From: Gnetum montanum | Lineage: Eukaryota > Streptophyta > Gnetopsida > Gnetales > Gnetaceae | Reading direction: 5' to 3' | Assembly: GCA_015680685.1 (NCBI GenBank) | Contig: MNCI01006555.1 | Coordinates: 874,215 to 938,214, forward strand | DNA length: 64,000 bases | Part shown: positions 23,101 through 32,567 of the stretch, piece after piece | Layout of the letters: each line of letters opens with the position of its first letter | How positions within the stretch are numbered: position 1 is the first letter of the stretch | Translations under genes and position numbers: made by a program | The notes under the pieces: model-generated | What the model was told of the DNA's origin: nothing | Databases searched by the model: none | The model's input: the letters and a program-made list of their open reading frames with translations, nothing else

Positions 23101-24290
23101 GGCCATGAAAATGATTCAACAACACCATGTAACAACCTAGGAAGTGTATGGGAATGTAATTAATGCTAGAACAACAAATTCAAGGCCTATTTATACCAAA
23201 CACGACACCATTCTTAGGGCTTTTTGGTAGATCTTTTCAACATACAAAGAAGAGAATTTTTTAGCAAAAAGAAAAACATGTCTTGGCAATTTAGTAGAGA
23301 AAAAATGACAACTTTGTAATCTTTTTAGCATATATCATTGAGATTAGAAAGAACTTGTAGCAACATTTATTGTAGTGTAGATTGATTAAGAGACTAGTGC
23401 AGATCTAGTGAAAAATACACCCTACCTCTTGCACTAGATTTCAAAGCTATTTTTGTATTCTTAGGCTTTTAAAGCCCACTGATCTATATTCTCTCCTATT
23501 TGCTTATAATATTTTATAGTATTTAATATAAAATCTATATTTTATTATGGACACATTACTTCTTACTTATTTCTGTCTACTCTTGAAATTAGGTGGAACC
23601 TTGCGCTCATATGTTTTATCTTATTTTCACTTATTTCTTGCTTATTTCCCTTGGTAATAGATTTCATAGGTCCTTAGAGGATCAACAAGATTACCTAAGG
23701 TGCCCTAGATCATTTTGAGGCTTGTCAATCTTGTGGTTGACATTATTCGCATGGATTTTCTTAGTTTTCTAGCACTAATTTTTTCTATCGCTACAAAATC
23801 TTATTCATACGTTTGACATTGAATGTAAGTAATTCATGGCTTGGTTTATCAATATGAAAGAAATGTTTCATACACTTTCATGCCCATGAGATACTCTAGC
23901 CCCAACACATCTAGGTCAATCAACTTGAACCATTCATGATTCACGAGGCAAAGAAGAGAAGATTAAGGTACTTTTGGATGCCTTTTAGTTTTTGGCAGTA
24001 GTAGTAGTCATAGGAGGATAACCTAGGCCTCTAGTAGTAGTAGAACATGATGAAGAACCCTTTATATCATAGGAGCCTCCATCTCTAGGCACGATGTGAA
24101 GATTTCATCTCATCTTCATTTATTTGATAGACACTTGCCTATTTTTGTTCAAGTGCTCCAATTGATTGAAAATTGCACTAATCTTGTAATTCATATAGCA
24201 TGGCACTCAAGAGTTATTTTTTTTATTAAATTTAGGTATTTAGTTAGTTCCATACTTGCTCAAATTTTTTTAGAAAATTAATCCCATTTT
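20200..24290 (+). pseudogene. 3' ORF, putative plant transposon protein type, split by an insertion
   Basis: The ATG at 20,200 follows CATAG and reads ASKRGL before a stop; the equivalent in the neighbouring element is GCAG/ATG with ALKRGG. A conserved core (20,810-21,103) reads ACAALIRKFLVNLLQLIFFK then RKTLPFPCLIRKIYKRGGI, matching the pattern of the plant putative transposon protein domain (LL..IL.G..INVG..I, then L.FP.LI..LC...G). Long helical, coiled-coil-like sequence follows to 22,740. After a 1.09-kb insertion, homology to the neighbour's ORF resumes at about 23,837. In Athila elements this position holds the env-like or extra ORF. Function is unknown. Many stops. Confidence 0.65.
22745..23831. 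mobile_element. 1.09-kb insertion in the 3' ORF with CACTA-like end
   Basis: The insertion is bounded by the 5-bp direct repeat ATTCA (22,740-22,744 and 23,832-23,836), placed where the ORF's homology to the neighbouring element breaks and resumes. It starts CATTACAAGAAAAAAGCC, close to the CACTA transposon end CACTACAAGAAAA. An inverted match TTATTGTAGTG lies inside at 23,366-23,376. So a roughly 632-bp CACTA-like non-autonomous element (22,745-23,376) plus about 455 bp of another sequence is one reading. No coding sequence is seen. Confidence 0.5.
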
Positions 24291-24321
24291 TTTTCACTTA
24301 AGAATGCATTTTTAGGTAGTT

Positions 24322-24330
24322 GTGGGGGTA
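24322..24330 (+). other. 3' polypurine tract of Athila-type element
   Basis: GTGGGGGTA immediately before TGATGA of the LTR; the same tract precedes the LTR at 35,469. Confidence 0.7.
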
Positions 24331-25142
24331 TGATGAAGTATTAGTAAGATAGCTATGTTGATGCATCTTGGAATGTGTTGGCACATGTGTGTTGACACAA
24401 ATCTAACCATTTCCTATAGAAGTATGCATAACAGTGATATTTATGGCATTGTTTAGTCTATTTCATAGCTAGAGTATTGTAGTTTCTTTTTATAGAGCTT
24501 AGAAAATGTTTTTCTTTTAGTGCTTGTAGCATGGATTAAATTGATTATACAACATTTTATTCAAGTGCAATATGTACCTAGACAGAGTGTCATGAATGAT
24601 AATAAAAATGAGATTTCTTCTATCCATTGTAGAATTTGGATTAGTCTAAGTTTAGTTTCCAGTATTTTACTTTGAATGCAATTTACTTTTTTGTTGTTAA
24701 GCATTCATAAGTAACATGAGCACAATCACTTCAGGCATAATATATTAATGCTAGGTAATCCCACCACTGGATACGTGGTATGTTCAATAGTAAAGAATTG
24801 GTAACCAAGTAGTATTATTATACATTTAAGATGTGTATGGAAAGTGAGAATGTATACTCCACATTTAGGATAGTTTAGTTAATCAATTAGTTAATTTAAA
24901 TATTAAAAAATTATTTTATTTAATAATTATATAGATAAAAGACAATAAACATTATAAAAATAAATATCTTATATCTCAATCACACATAGCCATACAAACA
25001 AGTTTAATGCAGGTGAGGATTGGAAAGATAATGACTAGTATATAGGCCACTTAGGTAAATGTAGTCTACAGAACATGACCATATTGTATGCACATGCTAG
25101 TGATTCATATGATTGAATGTAGAGAGTACCTGCTGCTCATCA
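24331..25142 (+). repeat. 3' LTR of Athila-type element (812 bp)
   Basis: Starts TGATGAAGTATT after the polypurine tract and ends GAGAGTACCTGCTGCTCATCA, matching the family's end (GTACCTC..CTCATCA). TGATGA and TCATCA form 6-bp inverted ends. The upstream part has GTGTTGGCACATGTGTG and TGTTGACAC, a dyad-like block of its own; no clear TATAAATA remains. Confidence 0.85.
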
Positions 25143-26943
25143 ACATCTAACATTTAACTTAACATAGGAGGCTTTACTACATATATACTTTGAGCCTAAT
25201 ATCTTTTTACTACGTGTTCATTTTCCAATTTAAAGGATTGCAAGTCTAATAGTAGTTATATTCAACTTGCCTTTAAACTAGTAGGCCACTAGCTTCCCAC
25301 CATTATGTTTATTATATTATTGTTAATATCATAATCCACTTGAACTAGAGACTTAAAGTACCTAAATTACTTACATTGAGAAACATCTTGATTTTTCATC
25401 TAATCTTTTTATGTTAATTCTTTACTTTTTCACTAAAAGTGCAATTCATGTATTCCATTTTACTCAAACTAATTCTTAGCCTTTTTATTTTAGGATATTT
25501 CTTTAAGTCTTCATTTTTTCCCAAAATTTCCCTTTTATCCACTAAAATAATATCATTAACCAAGAGCATTCACCAAGAATTATCACCTTAAATGTATTTT
25601 GTTACCTCATTTATAATTTTGAAAAACTAATAAGAGCTTAGAGTATATCTTTAGTGAAACTCTACCTTCACAAGGAAGTCCAAAGTCTCTTTGTAGCTCT
25701 TTATAGCCAGTTCGAACTCAAATTATTATTTTGTCATATGTGCCTTCAATAGCTTTTCTATACTCCAAAGAAACATCCTTTAACACTCACAAAATAATAT
25801 CTTGAGAAACTTTATAATAAGCTTTCTTTATGTGAATGACAATCATATATAGATTTCTTTTCTTGCACCTAACTTTCTTTGACATCTTTCTTAATAAGAA
25901 AAACTTTCATAGATGATCTTATAAATATAAAATTAAATTGACTCTTATAAGAAATTGATTCTTATTTAAGCATTGTTTTATAATCCATTTATAGTACCAA
26001 TAGTATTGGATGTCTTCTTTCTCTTGTAGATTGGTATCATAGTGCTTCACTTTAATCATGTAGAATTTTTCATTCCTCCAAAAACTTGTTGAATAATTTA
26101 GTTAACCAAATATCCCATATATCTTTCATATACTTCTATACCTATATAAGATATCATTAGGTCTTTCCACTTTATTATTATTCATTTTCATAAAGGCTTG
26201 CTTTACTTTAAATGTAGAAATCTAATTTGTCATTGCTACTTTTAATTTCATATTTTTAACTTCATACTAAAAATTCTTTATAAGTAGTCCTTGGAAATAG
26301 ATCTTCCATTGCTTCAAGATTTTACTTTTTAAGAATATAATCAATTTATCAGTAAACTTAATGCATATAATATGATCATAATTCCCCCTCCCTCCCCCTC
26401 TCCCCCCTCCCCCGCCCCCTNNNNNNNNNNNNNNNNNNNNNNNNNNNNNNNNNNNNNNNNNNNNNNNNNNNNNNNNNNNNNNNNNNNNNNNNNNNNNNNC
26501 GCCCCCTTTTCTTAGTCTTGACTAACTTATAAATGGACTTCTTACATTTCTTAGTTTTTAGATTCTCAAGAAAGGAATTAAAAGCATGAAGTTTGACCTT
26601 TTTTGCTATCTTCTTCATCATATTCTATACTATCTTATTAATTTTAAAGCCTCCTATCTTCTACCATGTTGAAACTTCTTGAAATAATTCTTATCTTGAA
26701 TTTTTCTTTGCACTTCCTTATTCCACCATCATGTTTTCTTTTGAATATAGTTATTTCCTTCTAAAACTCCAAAGATGTTTTTCCCTATTTTCTAAATAGA
26801 AATTTTCATTTTGCTCTAACTATTATTCAAATTTAAGTTTAAATATAAATATTATTTTACAAATAATGTATTTTTTAAAAGTAACAATTTTCTTTATTAA
26901 AATTTTGCAATTTTATAAAAGTGAATTTGTTGGTATCACTCAT
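25143..26943 (-). pseudogene. LINE (non-LTR retrotransposon) reverse transcriptase remnant
   Basis: On the - strand, decayed frames follow the plant LINE RT order. First KCKKSIYKLVKTKKRG (for EGEKDIYKLAKxRERKTRD), then VIHIKKAYYKVSQDII (AYDRVPRE), AIEGTYDKIII then VRTGYKELQRDFGL (MYEGxxTxVRTxxGxxxxFxxxxGL), SKLLLVFQ, and LVNDIILVDK in place of MLFADDIVLVDE. Next is SLSKMEYMNCTFSE for the RTKTEYMxCxFS segment. No frame is open for long. The 5' end is interrupted at 26,943 by the Athila-type element and the 3' end is cut at 25,143 by another. A 79-N gap lies inside. Confidence 0.75.
26421..26499. other. Assembly gap of 79 Ns, flanked by C-rich sequence
   Basis: Ns fill this span. About 38 bases before it are almost pure C/T (CCTCCCCCTC type) and CGCCCCC follows, unlike the AT-rich DNA around. 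Any frame read across it is meaningless. Confidence 0.99.
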
Positions 26944-27846
26944 TGATGAGTCATGTTTTGGTAGGACTTCAATATCAGATATTCGATATCGAAGTTGTGT
27001 TATTGGGTATTTGATATCGAGGCACAACCTTCGATGTTAAGGATTCGATATCATCCCTTCCGTGCTAGCGTATAAATACAACACTTGGGTGCATAGTATG
27101 CATATAGAGATATAGATTTTAGATAGATTTGAATAGATTTTAGACGTAGACTTAGAGAAGTTTTGTTAGTTTTGTTTCCAATGCATGCCCACGGTGTGAT
27201 GTTAAGTGATTGTACAACATCCTTATTTGAGTGTGACATACATGGAGACATTACATGTTTGACAATAAAGATTGAAATTACTTCCATCATTGTAGCATCC
27301 ACTTAGCTTTATTATTGTTAACTACTGAAATGCTGACTATTTTCCTTAGTTAATGTTTATTATTTATTGTTCTTTATTGTTTCCATCATTAAGTGGAATG
27401 AGTATGACTAATTGCATGCACTTAAGTGTAATTATTTGATAACCCAGTAGTGTTATCATTTGGTATGCCCAGTAATGGTATGCTTGGTCATCGTAGTGAA
27501 AGTTGCATGAAGTCTAGGGCATGTACAGAAGGTTAGGAATGAATACTCATCACACGTAGGGTAGTTGAAACTTTATGTTTCATTGTCAATTAGTTAAATA
27601 ATTTATTTTCTTATTTTCATTAGGAGTAGCCCAAGGCCAAAACAACATCAATTATCATATGTCTCACTTTGGACTAAACCGTACATGACAAAGCTACCAT
27701 TAGTCCATGTGGAAAGACAAAAAATTGTGATCAAGACATAATGATCTAGATGCCACAACTAGTCCCATCCAAGAAATTTGACCAAATTGTGCATGAGCGC
27801 TTGTGAATTATATGGTTGGGCATAAGTGGTACCTCAGTGCTCATCA
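26944..27846 (+). repeat. 5' LTR (903 bp)
   Basis: TGATGA to TCATCA. The upstream block at about 26,964-27,050 is full of GATATC/GATATT dyads, then GTGCTAGCG and TATAAATA at 27,071-27,078, followed by CAACACTTG. The end GTACCTCAGTGCTCATCA abuts the primer site. Confidence 0.9.
27071..27078 (+). promoter_or_regulatory. TATA box of 5' LTR
   Basis: TATAAATA in the context GTGCTAGCGTATAAATACAA; the same context is conserved in the LTRs at 35,596 and 42,378. Confidence 0.75.
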
Positions 27847-27847
27847 T

Positions 27848-27865
27848 TGGTGTCATTGCTAGGGA
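27848..27865 (+). other. Primer-binding site, tRNA-Asp type
   Basis: TGGTGTCATTGCTAGGGA two bases after the LTR. It matches TGGCGCCGTTGCCGGGGA, the complement of the plant tRNA-Asp 3' end, at 14 of 18 positions; all four differences are C>T or G>A. Confidence 0.82.
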
Positions 27866-27972
27866 TGGTGCTAGTTATCTAGATTATTTATATTATACAC
27901 AATCACTGTAAACACATTAACGATTTATATTTTAGAACATATTATGTCACACACATCATAAACTAATAATCA

Positions 27973-29990
27973 TGTCTCTTTCACATGGAAGTGATAATGC
28001 ATTATATGAAGAGAACATTCATTGGAGAACTAATGAGATATATATTAAATAAAATTGGAGTCAATAACCTCATACAAGGGTTTTATATGTTCATAACCAT
28101 CCTAATTACATTCAAGGACTATAGTCACCTAAGGTAGATGATCCTTGAGGAGATGAAGTAAGTCCTAGACTAGGGGAGGCCTCGAGGTCTAGGACCTCTT
28201 TAAAACCTAGAAAAGATAAATCAAGGGACCAAAGGAAAAACTATAGCAGCCATGGTGATTCTCCTAGCTCCTCATCTTTCTCTTCCTTTCCATCTTCTAG
28301 TTCTAACAAAGATGAACATAGGTATAGAGAAAAAGTTCCACTAAGGGGTTGAAATAAGAATAGAAATTAAAACCAAGGGCAAAAACAAAGAGATCAAAAT
28401 GAACATAGACAAAATCATCACAATTAGATAAATAGAAATAGAAATTTTCACCATGACATTTCTGATGATGGTGAACCTTGTTAGCCACTAAGAGCATGAC
28501 ATAGATCATATAGGTAATTAAAATACTTCACAGGCATTGCAAGGAAATTCACATCAAAAGGCTTGATATGAATAGCATCCCTAAATTTGCGAAAGGCTAT
28601 AATTATGATCCACAACATTATTTATGAGCCTTTCATGGTGCCTACATCTTACAAAACATTAAAAGTGGATGGAAAAAGCTTCAATTCTTCCCTAGGATAC
28701 TAATAGACAAAGTTGAAGTGTGGTATAGATTGTTGAAACCAAATTCAATCCATTGATGGACCACAATGCTTAAACTCTTCAATGAAAAATACCAAACCTA
28801 TGCAAGGGTGTCCAACCTAAGGAAACAAATCCAAGGATGGAAATAGAAACAACATGAACCCTTGGATACAACCCTAGATAGATACTATTCTCTATTGTAT
28901 AGATGTCCAGGCCATAGTTTTTCTTTAGAAGAGTAACTTTTCCACATCATAGATGGGCTCCATAGTCAAACAAGAGAGACCCTTGGGAGATATGCTCAAG
29001 GTTGATTATATGAATTGAGAACCCATTAGATCCAAAGGCTAATCGAGCATATGGAGAAAGAACAAGGAGAGCTATGTAAATGAGAGAATGTTGAGGAATA
29101 TCGTTGGGACCCAACTCTTAAAAAAGAGAGGGTTCATCTCTATGATAAGGAAAAGAGATAACTCTTAATGAGGTGATTCCACAAAAAACCTTATCAATAC
29201 AAAAGTCTATCAATGAGCTTGAAGCAAGGTTAGATAAGATGTCGAAATGAAAGTTAAAACTTGCATAGAAACCATAGAGGAGAAAGTAACACAAAATGAA
29301 TCAAGTGATCACAACAAAAGAAGGAAAAAGAACCAAGAGATAGGTAAGAACACTAATTGGTAGAAAGGAAAAATTGGCCATTTAAGAAGATATTATAGAC
29401 TCAACCACCAAAGAAGATGATGGATGTGACATCTGCCTATATGACTATTAGAAGGGCTATTGCCCAGTCATGTCACATCTACATGAGTATTGAGCTTTTG
29501 CATTGAATCCCAAGTTTGTACAAAAGAAAATGCTTAGGAAATCACTTTTCCTACAAGGTAATTATAGATAGTCCAACAACCAATCACGCTATCCTAGTGA
29601 GACTTCTTACAAGCCTCAACACTATCATCAACCATAGTGGCAAAACCCATAGTCATGGAGGAGGTCATCATCAAACCAGCCCTACCCTTATTATTAGATG
29701 GACCCATCTAGATACTACGTTCAACAACCTATTTCACAACTAGTTCTACTTCCTCTACCTCAAATCACTACTACCACTATCCCGAATATCATCAACTTGC
29801 AACATCTTGTATGGGATCACCATCTCATACCTCTCACCCTCCATCATATCCTTAGTATTCTCATACTTCCCTCCATCACATATCACAACCAGTAGTAACA
29901 TAGGAAGGTTCAACATCATAATATCAATGAAAAAAGTGCCAGTTGTATTGTGAACATACAAAGAAATGATAATGCCAGTAGACCCCGACC
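27973..29990 (+). pseudogene. gag: gag of Athila-type element, degenerate
   Basis: Starts ATG SLSHGSDNALYEENIHW like the gag at 43,265. A Ser/Arg-rich head with DKSRDQRKNYSSHGDSP precedes the capsid-like part, which is broken by stops and frameshifts but still reads YFTGIARKFTSKG, then a gag core alignable to 43.8-44.3 kb. A knuckle-like CDICLYDY then KGYC lies near 29,425-29,460. A proline/serine-rich tail ends near 29,990. It packages RNA; this copy cannot make full-length protein. Confidence 0.75.
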
Positions 29991-30447
29991 ACAATATTGA
30001 AATGCCCTTTCTTGAGGATAGTTCCCATGTGTAAGCACAACACTCATGGAGTTGTTAACTTATCCAAACTAGCATAATGCCAATCAAGTGTGCCATCCTT
30101 TCTTTCACAACTAATGTTCTCCAATCCTATGTAAAGGTCAACATCCATCATTACTCCAACACTTGACAAAAATAATGAATCTAGCACTGTGGAGAGATAG
30201 AAGAATCCATGTGTAACTAATCATGATAAAGGATGTAGTCATAGGCTAGATGTCCACAAAGTTAATGCAACTTCTATTTTGACCCACCGTACATTTTAAA
30301 ACCAAGTGTGTGAGCAACAAATCATCTATGTAGTCACCACTAAACCAAAAGACATCTAGTGTCTTGAAAATGAAAGTCTAACACTATTTCACAAATGCAT
30401 TGAGGCTGCTTACCCATTTATTAATTCTTGTCATGGTCAAAAGCTTA
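29991..30447 (+). other. Short remnant where pol should be
   Basis: About 450 bp between gag and the conserved post-pol tract. No protease, RT, RNase H or integrase motif is seen in any frame, whereas the copy at 52.9-60.4 kb has nearly 4 kb of pol here. The element therefore lost or never had pol. Confidence 0.6.
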
Positions 30448-30461
30448 GTCATGGGTGAGAT
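30448..30461 (+). other. Conserved post-pol polypurine tract
   Basis: GTCATGGGTGAGAT, 13 of 14 bases the same as at 18,268 and 60,071. Kept even though pol is absent. Confidence 0.5.
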
Positions 30462-32567
30462 GCCCCATCCTAAAATCAAGAATTAATAAGGGTTTTTCAT
30501 CTTTTTTTTTACAATTTTTTATCATTTTCTCATTTATTGATAAAATTTTTTTCCCATCCTTTTCAACTTTTTCCACACTTTGTTTTTATTTCATTTGTTA
30601 GTAATCTCATTTGTGAATGAAATGACAAGATGTAGCCCAATGAGATGATGTTTTCTCTATGTTTTCAAAGTCATGAGGTATTGATTATTTAGATAGTGAG
30701 GTCTTGTCATCTATCCATCCATCTCATTAATAAGAGGTTCTTACCATGGTCATAATGATACTCTTTTTTCCATTATCAAACTAAGAATAAACTCATAATC
30801 ACTGTGCCTAAATAGAAAAGTGAATAACCAAGTGGGAATGCAAAGGGTGTGACATTAGGGGGATTTTTGGATTTTCTTGGATTGATTCTATATGTTATAT
30901 TATGTTGCTAAGGTTATAATTATTTCCTTGAAGATCTAATGAAAAATGAAAGTAAGAGTGAAATAAGTGTTGCCTTACCATATCATTAGAAATACATGTT
31001 ACCCATGCTTGAATGTAGTCCTTTGGTAAGGTTGACATAGATGAAAATAAAATAAAAGGGAACTAAATAAATTTCTGAGGGTCCCACTAGAAAGACATGT
31101 TACCAATGCCTAAAGGTTGGTGGCTTCTCAGAAATCAAAAAAGAAAAAAGAAAGAAAGAAAGAGAGAAGTGCCATGAATAAACTCTTTCATTGGACAAAA
31201 CACCAAGTGATGCTACTCCTTGCAATGGTGGTAGTCTTAGAGTTGTCAATCTAAGAGATAAAATAATGTGATGTCATTGAAACATGGTTTGGACTTGGTT
31301 TGAATCATAGAAAGAAGGGTTAATGATTATTTTAACCATTAATAACAAACAAGGATTCATTATGCTTGTGGTAAGGCACCTAATGTCCCAATTTCTACAA
31401 TCCTTTTTAAAATTCATTTGATCTCATTTTTTGCATGATCATAACTTGTGGTTTTGTGTAACATAGAGTTATTCTCTCAAATTGGTTGTTCTAACATGTG
31501 TGTTTTGTTCAATAGGTATGTGTTATATTCAACCCATTTGGTGCCTACAGACATCTTTAGGTGTGGTTATACAAGGGCATTAAGGGCTAGAGCCTACTTT
31601 GGGGAGGACCCACTTGTATAACTTTTGTAACTTGTATTTTTTTGACACAACTGCATCATCTTGAACCTTCCATGTGCACAAATGTCAATTTCAACACCTT
31701 CCCTTATCAGTCAACCTATCCATTCTATGTCATGGACTCAAGACCCTTTTCTTACATCTTCCAAAGCTTTTAATTCTTGAAATTCTATCTTCTAACATTA
31801 TCGATGCCTAAATATGAATTCTCACTTATCCTAAAACTTTGGACTTTACATGAAACCTTCCAGCCAATCACAAAGCTTCATTTTCCATGTTGAATGTCCC
31901 CATGAGGTGTAATTTTAATACCCTCGATATTAGGTACCCGATATTGAGTGGGAGTCAATATCGGCTACCCACTATTAGGTACCCAATATTGGGTCAAAAA
32001 AAACCTATAGATAGGGCACCCATGATGCTTAAAAATTCATTCTCATTAATTGAATCTCAAGGATTTTTTGGATTTTTCTTTCTCAACTAATAGCTTTGCA
32101 CATCCAACTTCCACATGTAATATCTAGCTCCATACCATTTTAATTTCCATGGTTTTTGAACCTATTTGATCCCAAAGTATTCAATTTTATTAAAGGAGGG
32201 TGCTTGTGTGAAAAACTTGCATCAATTTTTTGAAATTTTCTATCACCCAGAAGGTATTATAAGGGTGATAATGTTAAAAAAACTTAAAGTATTTTAATGA
32301 ACAATAAGTTGTATGCATGCCAGAACCTCTAATTAACACCCCTAAGGAATCATAACTGTCATTATAAGACACACATAAGGAAAAAGAAGTTAATTGCAAA
32401 GGTTCACAAAAGAAGTTAACACTTTTTGGATGTTTTTTTAAAAATTTTCTAATTCTACAATTACATGAACCAAGAACTTAATGGAACTAAAGACATTAGT
32501 AAGGAATAACCCTATTGATAATAAATGAAAAATACCTTAGTAACACCAAATCCTTGATTGATTGCAG
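30462..32567 (+). other. Spacer between post-pol tract and 3' ORF
   Basis: T-rich then mixed, parallel to 18,282-20,199. It includes an A/G-rich run at 31,138-31,168 and a palindrome block with a TATA-like site at 31.92-32.01 kb. No gene is recognised. Confidence 0.5.
31923..32014 (+). promoter_or_regulatory. Candidate internal promoter: GATATT dyad block plus TATA-like site
   Basis: TATTAGGTACCCRATATT occurs at 31,928-31,945 and 31,973-31,990 (period 45, 17 of 18 bases alike), with GTCAATATCGGCTACCC between. A TATA-like CTATAGATAG follows at 32,005-32,014, about 550 bp before the 3' ORF. The block resembles the GATATC/GATATT-rich upstream part of this element's own LTRs. Confidence 0.45.

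Larger units (their letters stand above)
15164..25142 (+). mobile_element. Athila-type Ty3/gypsy element, 3' two thirds
   Basis: Holds pol, a spacer, a 3' ORF, polypurine tract and a 3' LTR. Its left part (5' LTR, gag, protease) would lie upstream of the window because the Tat element was inserted at 15,164. Homology to the fourth Athila-type copy begins right at this junction (TATATGCAACA at about 15,212 and again at about 56,962). RT of the FMDDF type and the post-pol ORF fit the Athila lineage. Its right end cuts off a LINE at 25,143. Confidence 0.82.

Noticed and set aside
26376-26621. Open reading frame on - strand across the gap
   Set aside because: It runs through 79 Ns and a C/T-rich tract. 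Only its first part is meaningful, as LINE remnant.
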